This document shows positions 8,104 to 12,922 of a DNA stretch of 12,922 bases, piece by piece. This stretch comes from Burkholderiales bacterium. GTDB lineage: Bacteria > Pseudomonadota > Gammaproteobacteria > Burkholderiales > SG8-39. How positions within the stretch are numbered: the first letter of the stretch is position 1; every line of letters begins with the position of its first letter. The position numbers were made by a program, and so were the translations under genes. Where the stretch lies: assembly GCA_025929745.1 (NCBI GenBank), contig JAICPQ010000046.1:1-12922 (forward strand). Direction: 5' to 3'. Below the pieces are notes generated by a model. The model was not told the DNA's origin, made no database searches, and was given only the letters and a program-made list of their open reading frames with translations.

Positions 8104-10902
8104 GGCTTCGGTATCGCGTTCGCCGCAGTGCTTGAGCACTTCGGCGCGCACCTGGTCGCGCAGGCGAACGGCGGCGTTCCAGTCGCTGCCCTCCGGCGCA
8201 ATGGGCGCGCTAAATGTGACGGCGATCGGATGGCGGCGCGCGTACCAGGTGCCGTCGCGCAGCACTGAGCGCACGCCACGCAGCGCGACCGGAACGACCG
8301 GGATGCCGGCCTGCGCGGCGACCTGGAAGGCGCCCATGCGGAACGGGAGCAGCCCGGGGCGGCGCAGCAGCGTTCCCTCCGGGAAGATGGCGAGCGACAC
8401 GCCGCGCTTCGCTACTTCGGCGATCTCGCCGGCGTGCTCCGCGCTCTTCTGCACGTCGAAGCGCTCGACGAATACGCAGCCGAAGCCGGTGAGGAGGAGC
8501 TTCATCATCGGGTTGCCGAGGAACTCGCGCTTCGCGATGAAAGCGAACGGACGCGGGCCGAGCATCGCAACCAGAACGAGGGCGTCGAGGTAGCTCGTGT
8601 GGTTGGGCGCGAGCACCACCGGGCCGGGCGGAATTTTTTCGCGCCCGCGCACGAGGAGCGGTATACCGCTCGCGCGCAGGAAGAAGCGGCACATCGTGCC
8701 GGCCACTTTCCAGGTAAGGTCGACGCGCTTGGTGGCGGCAACGGCGAAGATCGGGGTCGCGGTAACGACGAATAAGAGGTAGGCGCGCAGCGCGAACAGC
8801 ATGCCGCGCGCCACCCGCCATCCACGGCGCAACTGCGGCGCTACACCGGCGGCGGCGAGGCGCAGGAACTGCAGCCACACCGCCTGCGGCCGGACCGCAT
8901 CCGGACCGCGCTCGTAGTAGTCGCGCGCGGCCACGCGGCGGATCTTGCCGCTCGAGGTCTTTGGCACTGTGTGCGGCGGTGCGAGCACGATATCGTCGAC
9001 CGGAGAGCCGATGAGGTTGAGGGCAAGGTCGTTGATGCGCTGCTTCACCGCATCCTGGCTGGAAGCGTCGATCTGGCGCGTTTCCGCGAGCACCACGATG
9101 CGCTCGGTGCCGCTCGCCGGGTCCATCGAACCGAACACCGCAACGCAGCCGCGCCGCACCCCCGGAATGTCGCCCACCGCTTCTTCCAGCTCGTAGGGGC
9201 TGATGTTGCGCCCGCCGCGAATAATGATGTCCTTCTCGCGCCCGGTGATGTAGAGCATGCCGTCGGAGAGATACGCGCGGTCGCCCGTATTTAGCCATCC
9301 TCCGGCGAAGAGCGCCTTGGTCGCTTCGGGGTTGCGGTAATAGCCGCTGGTCGCGGAAGGGCCGCGGAATTGAAGGGTGCCCTCCGAGCGATCCGGGAGC
9401 TCGAGGCCCGCCGCGTCGACCACGCGCAGCTCGTGGTCCGGGATGGCGCGCCCGCAGGCGACCACTTTCAGCGGCGCGGGATCGTCTTCGCGCGCGAGCA
9501 CCGCTTCGCCGCTGCTTGAGAATTTGTCGCGATCGAGAAGATCGACGTGCCAAGGCTCGCCGGGCGGTGTGAAAGCGAGGCCGACGGAGCATTCGGCGAG
9601 GCCATACACCGGGGAGATGACGTTTTTGCGCAGCCCGTACGCGGAAAATTTCTTCTCGAACTGCACCATCGTTTCCGGGCTCACCGGCTCGGCGCCATTG
9701 AAGGCGAAGCGCCACGTCGAAAGATCCAGACGTTCGAGCTCGTGGTCCGGGATGCGCCGCAGGCAGAGCTCGTAGGAGAAATTCGGGCCGCCGGAGATCG
9801 TGCCCCCGTGGCGATGGATCGCGCGCAGCCACGAGCTCGGCCGCGCGAGGAACGCGAGCGGCGACATCAGCACGACGGGGAAGCTCCAATACATGGTGGC
9901 GAAGCAGCCGCCGATAAGCCCCATGTCGTGGTAGAGCGGAAGCCAGCTCACGAAGACATCGGCGGAAGTCGCGCGCGCCGCTTTTCCCATGGCGCGCACG
10001 TTGGCGAGGAGGTTCGCGTGCGTAAGCACGACGCCCTTCGGCTGTCCGGTGCTTCCCGAGGTGTATTGCAGGAAGCCTGTCTGGCCGGCGGCGGATTTCA
10101 CCGGGGTAAAGCCGGCATTCTTGGGAAAATCCGCGGGCACCATGACTGCGCGCAGCGACTCGACTTGGGCGCGAAGAAGCCACGCGATCGGCTTCGCCTC
10201 GGGGATCGTGACCATGAGCGCCGCCCCGCAGCTCTTCAGAATGCCGACGTGACGCGTGAGATGGTCTTCAATGGTCGAGAGGCGCGCCGGCGGATAAAGC
10301 GGCACCGGGATTCCCCCGGCGAGCAGCGTGCCGTAAAACGTAAAAAGATATTCCTTCGAGGTCGGCAGCATGATCGCGACCGTCTGTCCGGGCGCGAGTC
10401 CGGAGTCGGCGAGGACGGCGGCATAGGCGAGCGAGCCCTGCCACAGGTCGCGATAGGTGATAGGTATCTCTCCGGCGCCGTCATACAGGAACACGGTCAG
10501 GCGGTCGGGTTGACGCTCGACGTGATATTCGAGCGCCTCGGTGAGCGTCTGCGCCTGCTCCGGTGCGCGCACGCCCTGCGTCTGCGCGAGGCTCGCGACC
10601 GGCACGTCGGCCATGTGGGGCGCGTGGCCCTGGCTTGCCAGCAGGAAGCGCAAAAGGTCGCGCGGCGTCTCGCTCGAGGCGAGCGCCTGCTCGGGAAGGC
10701 TGACGGAAAATTCGCGCTCCAGACGCAGCACGAGCTCGACGCGCGCCAGGCTATCGAGGCCGAGCTCCCGCTCGAGTGAGCTATCGAGGCCGACGTAGGT
10801 GTGCACGTTTGGCCGCGTTTCGCGCGCCACGGCCGTGACTACCGCGAGCACACGCTTCGGATCGATCTCCTGCGAAACTGTCTGAGGGAGCGGCTGATTC
10901 AC
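8101..10902 (-). CDS. ACP - fatty-acyl-AMP ligase-like - PlsC acyltransferase fusion protein
   Basis: 933 residues. An N-terminal acyl carrier domain (about 15-92) has the phosphopantetheine site GLDSL with Ser51. The adenylation domain (about 118-660) has P-loop YTSGSTGQPKG at 280-290, LPLYHDMGLIGG at 321-332 and GGPNFSYELC at 371-380, both typical of fatty-acyl-AMP ligases, GREKDIIIRGGRNISP at 554-569 and catalytic Lys653 in KTSSGK. A hydrophobic stretch (about 700-722) leads to a PlsC acyltransferase domain with NHTSYLD at 767-773 (His768, Asp773) and FPEGT at 840-844. Inferred job: activate a fatty acid, load it onto its own ACP and pass it to a lysophospholipid or other hydroxyl acceptor at the inner membrane. 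E. coli Aas has related parts in the opposite order and no fused ACP. The GTG start is forced by the ACP domain. The racemase-like gene lies 22 bases upstream. Confidence 0.92.
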   Translation of the reverse strand: MNQPLPQTVSQEIDPKRVLAVVTAVARETRPNVHTYVGLDSSLERELGLDSLARVELVLRLEREFSVSLPEQALASSETPRDLLRFLLASQGHAPHMADVPVASLAQTQGVRAPEQAQTLTEALEYHVERQPDRLTVFLYDGAGEIPITYRDLWQGSLAYAAVLADSGLAPGQTVAIMLPTSKEYLFTFYGTLLAGGIPVPLYPPARLSTIEDHLTRHVGILKSCGAALMVTIPEAKPIAWLLRAQVESLRAVMVPADFPKNAGFTPVKSAAGQTGFLQYTSGSTGQPKGVVLTHANLLANVRAMGKAARATSADVFVSWLPLYHDMGLIGGCFATMYWSFPVVLMSPLAFLARPSSWLRAIHRHGGTISGGPNFSYELCLRRIPDHELERLDLSTWRFAFNGAEPVSPETMVQFEKKFSAYGLRKNVISPVYGLAECSVGLAFTPPGEPWHVDLLDRDKFSSSGEAVLAREDDPAPLKVVACGRAIPDHELRVVDAAGLELPDRSEGTLQFRGPSATSGYYRNPEATKALFAGGWLNTGDRAYLSDGMLYITGREKDIIIRGGRNISPYELEEAVGDIPGVRRGCVAVFGSMDPASGTERIVVLAETRQIDASSQDAVKQRINDLALNLIGSPVDDIVLAPPHTVPKTSSGKIRRVAARDYYERGPDAVRPQAVWLQFLRLAAAGVAPQLRRGWRVARGMLFALRAYLLFVVTATPIFAVAATKRVDLTWKVAGTMCRFFLRASGIPLLVRGREKIPPGPVVLAPNHTSYLDALVLVAMLGPRPFAFIAKREFLGNPMMKLLLTGFGCVFVERFDVQKSAEHAGEIAEVAKRGVSLAIFPEGTLLRRPGLLPFRMGAFQVAAQAGIPVVPVALRGVRSVLRDGTWYARRHPIAVTFSAPIAPEGSDWNAAVRLRDQVRAEVLKHCGERDTEA

Positions 10903-10924
10903 GGAGCGAGCCGAGTGTACATCC

Positions 10925-11548
10925 TCAAATAAGACGCTTTCGCATTGCGAGTACCGCGCTATCGGGGCTCGTCAGCACGGGGCACGTGACTACGGCGGCT
11001 ACGGCATCGCGCGCCCGCGCGGTGGAGAACTGCGCGAGCATGATCGCGTCGCAGCTGCCAAGGCGCGGCGCCGCTGCTGCGAGCAGCGCATCGTGCCGCG
11101 CGCCATCGCCCGCCTGCAGCGCCGCCATCGCCTCCGGAACGAAAACGCTTTCGAGCGCGACGCCGGGGAGCTCGGCCTGCATCGACGGAATGCTCGCCGC
11201 AAACGTGGCGAGGAGCCCGAGGCGCTTGCCATGACGCAGCGCCTCTTCAAACATCGCTTCGTTGGGTTTCAGGACCGGCACGTCGAGCCGCGCCTTCACC
11301 GCCTGGATCGCATCGCCGAAGGCGGAGCAGGTGTATAGAATTCCCGTGGCCCCGCACCCGATCGCGTAGTCGGCGAGCGCGCCGATGCGGCGCGAGAGCG
11401 CCGCGCTCAGCTCCGCGTCGCGCGCGCGATCCATCGAAAGCGAGTCGTCGAGCAGATTCATGCGCTCGATCTCGGGCCAATGCCGTCGGAACGCGTCCTC
11501 GACCGGCTGCATCGCGAGGCGGACGGCATGAATGAGGGCGATTCGCAT
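10925..11548 (-). CDS. Asp/Glu/hydantoin racemase-superfamily protein
   Basis: 207 residues from the ATG at 11546-11548, which gives the expected N-terminus MRIALIHAV; a TTG 19 codons upstream would add a non-homologous leader inside the divergent gene. The family racemises or decarboxylates alpha-substituted acids with one or two active-site Cys. Here the first is Cys74 in LYTCSAFG. Where the second Cys is expected (after DAIML at 167-171) the sequence reads AQFSTARA; other Cys are at 166 and 189. The protein may therefore not be a two-base racemase; a one-Cys lyase or isomerase is possible. The substrate is unknown. KPNEAM at 94-99 and GLLATF at 111-116 are further superfamily-like segments. 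No Shine-Dalgarno sequence precedes the ATG. It ends 22 bases before the co-directional fusion gene, so the two may be cotranscribed. Confidence 0.83.
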   Translation of the reverse strand: MRIALIHAVRLAMQPVEDAFRRHWPEIERMNLLDDSLSMDRARDAELSAALSRRIGALADYAIGCGATGILYTCSAFGDAIQAVKARLDVPVLKPNEAMFEEALRHGKRLGLLATFAASIPSMQAELPGVALESVFVPEAMAALQAGDGARHDALLAAAAPRLGSCDAIMLAQFSTARARDAVAAVVTCPVLTSPDSAVLAMRKRLI

Positions 11549-11550
11549 CG

Positions 11551-11556
11551 AGGAGG
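11551..11556 (+). promoter_or_regulatory. Strong Shine-Dalgarno site fixing the binding-protein start
   Basis: AGGAGG, 4 bases before the ATG at 11561, is the clearest ribosome binding site in the window. It decides this start over an in-frame upstream start at 11480, which would put 27 non-signal residues before the signal peptide. Confidence 0.85.
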
Positions 11557-11560
11557 AAGC

Positions 11561-12517
11561 ATGAAGGTAATCGTTTTCTTGCTGCTTTGCCTGAGCGGGC
11601 TGCAAGTGCTCGCACAGAGCTATCCCTCAAAGCCGGTGCGGATGATCGTGCCGTATCCGCCGGGAGGCGGAAACGACACGCTCGGGCGTCTTTTCGCCGC
11701 GAAACTCGGCGAGCGCATGGGCCAGCCGTTCGTCGTGGAGAACCGTCCAGGCGCTGGAACTATGATCGGCACCGAGGCGGCGGCGAAATCAGCGCCCGAC
11801 GGTTACACTATTCTGCTCAGCTCGATCGCTACGCACGCGCTCGCGCCGAACCTCTACGCGCGCGTGGCGTACGACCCGGTCAAGGATTTCGCTCCGATCA
11901 CGCTGCTCGGCATTGCGCCGACGGTGCTGGTGGTGACGCCGGACCTGCCGGCGAAGAATGTTCAGGACCTCATTGGGCTCGCCAAAGCGAAGCCGGGCCA
12001 GTATGCCTACGCCTCGGGTGGGAACGGCACGCCGCCGCACATCAACGCCGAAGTATTCAAGGCGGTCGCGGGTGTGGATCTCTTGCACGTCGCCTACAAG
12101 GGGGGCGGACCCGCGCTTGTGGATCTCATCGCGGGGCGGGTGCACGTCATGCTCGACACTGCGGCTTCCGCGATGCCGCACGTGCGCGCGGGGAAGCTGC
12201 GGGCGCTTGCGCTCTCGGCGCCCAAGCGCTCCGCGGAATATCCGGAGTTGATGACCTTTGCGGAGGCCGGTCTTCCGCAGTACGACACCAACGCCTGGTA
12301 CTCCATGCACGCACCCGCAGGAACGCCAAGTGAAATCGTGCGGCGACTGAACGGCGAGCTCGTCGCGATCCTCCGGGACGCGGACGTCCTCGGCAGGTTC
12401 AAGCAGCTTTCCACCGACCCCGTTGGCAACAGCCCGGAGGAATTCGCCGCGTTCGTGCGCGCGGAACTCGAGAAGTACGCGCGCGTCATCAAGGCTGCCG
12501 GCATCAAGCTCGATTGA
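11561..12517 (+). CDS. Bug/TctC-family periplasmic substrate-binding protein
   Basis: 318 residues. The signal peptide is residues 1 to about 18 (hydrophobic VIVFLLLCLSGLQVLA, cleavage probably after Ala18). The mature protein shows the Bug pattern: YPSKPVRMIVPYPPGGGNDT at 21-40, VVENRPGAG at 58-66, IGTEAAAKSAPDGYT at 69-83, then a GGNGTPPHINAEVF segment and HVAYKGGGPALVDLIAGRV. Such proteins capture carboxylates or related small molecules in the periplasm and, in the classical case, hand them to TctAB; many betaproteobacteria have orphan copies with unknown ligands, and no tctA or tctB is seen here. The stop is directly followed by the ATG of a dehydrogenase gene, so the ligand may be a hydroxy-acid that the dehydrogenase oxidises (inference). 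Its start is 12 bp from the divergent racemase-like start. Confidence 0.93.
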   Translation: MKVIVFLLLCLSGLQVLAQSYPSKPVRMIVPYPPGGGNDTLGRLFAAKLGERMGQPFVVENRPGAGTMIGTEAAAKSAPDGYTILLSSIATHALAPNLYARVAYDPVKDFAPITLLGIAPTVLVVTPDLPAKNVQDLIGLAKAKPGQYAYASGGNGTPPHINAEVFKAVAGVDLLHVAYKGGGPALVDLIAGRVHVMLDTAASAMPHVRAGKLRALALSAPKRSAEYPELMTFAEAGLPQYDTNAWYSMHAPAGTPSEIVRRLNGELVAILRDADVLGRFKQLSTDPVGNSPEEFAAFVRAELEKYARVIKAAGIKLD

Positions 12518-12922
12518 ATGAAGCTCCTCGTTCTCCCCGGCGACGGCATCGGACCGGAGATCACGGCTGCGACGCTGGCGGTTCTCGACGCCGCGGACCG
12601 GCGCTTCCGCCTCGGTCTTTCCTACGAGAAGCGCGACATCGGCCTCGCCTCGCTGAAAACCGAGCGTACGACGCTGCCGGACGGAATCCTCGCGCGAGCG
12701 CGCGAGGTGGACGGCGTGATCCTCGGCCCGATCTCGCACCTCGACTACCCGCCCGCGCACGAGGGCGGCATCAACGTCTCGGCTGCGTTCCGCGTCAAGC
12801 TCGATCTCTATGCGAACGTGCGCCCCGCGCGCAGCCGCGCCGGCCTCGGCCGTCCGATGGACTTGGTCATCATGCGCGAGTGCACCGAGGGCTTCTATCC
12901 GGACCGCAATATGCACCAGGGA
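12518..12922 (+). CDS. Isocitrate/isopropylmalate dehydrogenase-family protein, 3' end cut by window edge
   Basis: 135 codons are present of about 350 usual. The family oxidises and decarboxylates (R)-2-hydroxy acids such as isocitrate, 3-isopropylmalate, tartrate or homoisocitrate with NAD(P) and a divalent metal. Seen: LPGDGIGPEI at residues 6-15, VILGPISHLDYPPAHEGG at 67-84, substrate-binding FRVKLDLYANVRP at 91-103 and VIMRECTEGFYPDRNM at 117-132, equivalent to the family REN-T-G-Y block with Cys in place of the usual Asn. The metal-binding Asp residues lie beyond the window, so substrate and cofactor cannot be read. It is probably not the leucine-pathway leuB, because no leuCD is next to it and it abuts a Bug protein gene. 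The ATG follows the previous TGA with no gap and lacks its own Shine-Dalgarno sequence, suggesting coupling. Confidence 0.88.
   Translation, partial: MKLLVLPGDGIGPEITAATLAVLDAADRRFRLGLSYEKRDIGLASLKTERTTLPDGILARAREVDGVILGPISHLDYPPAHEGGINVSAAFRVKLDLYANVRPARSRAGLGRPMDLVIMRECTEGFYPDRNMHQG

Noticed and set aside
8096..8111. Possible hairpin CCGAA-6 nt-TTCGG as a bidirectional terminator between phzF and the fusion gene
   Set aside because: The stem is only 5 bp, it is inside the fusion gene's last codons, and no T-run follows on either strand.
8210..10183. Long open frame in another minus-strand register within the fusion gene
   Set aside because: Highly Arg/Ala-rich frame-shifted shadow; the fusion reading frame carries all conserved motifs without interruption.
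9547..10779. Long open frame on the plus strand opposite the adenylation domain
   Set aside because: Arg-rich composition without motifs; the opposite strand encodes an intact conserved enzyme across the same bases.
10903..10924. TACACT (minus strand, 10919-10914) as a -10 box for the fusion gene
   Set aside because: Only a partial match with no -35 at the right distance; the 22-base gap to the upstream gene fits cotranscription equally well.
11789..12916. Minus-strand open frame opposite the Bug protein and dehydrogenase genes
   Set aside because: It spans two well-supported plus-strand genes and has no recognisable domain.

Overview
The window reads as a piece of a GC-rich betaproteobacterial chromosome (Burkholderiales/Nitrosomonadales-like; the exact taxon cannot be fixed from sequence alone). 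The evidence is the typical betaproteobacterial SucC/SucD sequences, a DUF2889 gene leading into sucCD, and a Bug/TctC-type binding protein. Coding density is very high. There is no gene-free stretch over 300 bases, and I see no tRNA, rRNA, insertion sequence, CRISPR array or prophage gene.

Layout. (1) Positions 1-1041, minus strand: 5' part of sat (ATP sulfurylase), cut by the window edge. (2) 1112-2593, minus: glpK, glycerol kinase. (3) A 35-bp divergent gap at 2594-2628 holds a perfect 7-bp inverted repeat, which places a TAGAAT -10-like box in front of the genes on both sides. (4) 2629-8093, plus: a tightly packed five-gene run DUF2889 - sucC - sucD - membrane spermidine-synthase-like protein - PhzF-family protein, with junctions of -4, -4, +11 and -1 bases. 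(5) 8101-10902, minus: a 933-residue fusion of an acyl carrier protein, a fatty-acyl-AMP ligase-like adenylation domain and a PlsC-type acyltransferase. Its end converges on phzF with only 7 bases between the stop codons. (6) 10925-11548, minus: an Asp/Glu-racemase-like protein just upstream of, and co-directional with, the fusion gene. (7) 11561-12517, plus: a Bug/TctC periplasmic binding protein whose start lies 12 bp from the divergent racemase start, followed with no gap by (8) 12518-12922, the 5' part of an isocitrate/isopropylmalate-dehydrogenase-family gene.

How the genes fit. SucCD is the TCA-cycle step succinyl-CoA to succinate with ATP formation; translational coupling suggests that DUF2889 and probably the next two genes are made with it. 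GlpK feeds glycerol 3-phosphate, which is also the classic acceptor of PlsB/PlsC-type acyltransferases, but nothing in the sequence links glpK to the distant fusion gene. The Bug protein plus the decarboxylating-dehydrogenase-like gene suggests capture and oxidation of a hydroxy-carboxylate; the substrate is unknown.

Most of the window is recognisable housekeeping and accessory metabolism, not a wholly new system. The points most worth a second look are the ACP-adenylation-acyltransferase fusion, the symmetric divergent promoter with apparently leaderless starts, the histone-like Lys/Ala tail on SucC, the direct repeat at the phzF/fusion-gene junction, and the Gln in the ATP-sulfurylase HxxH position.
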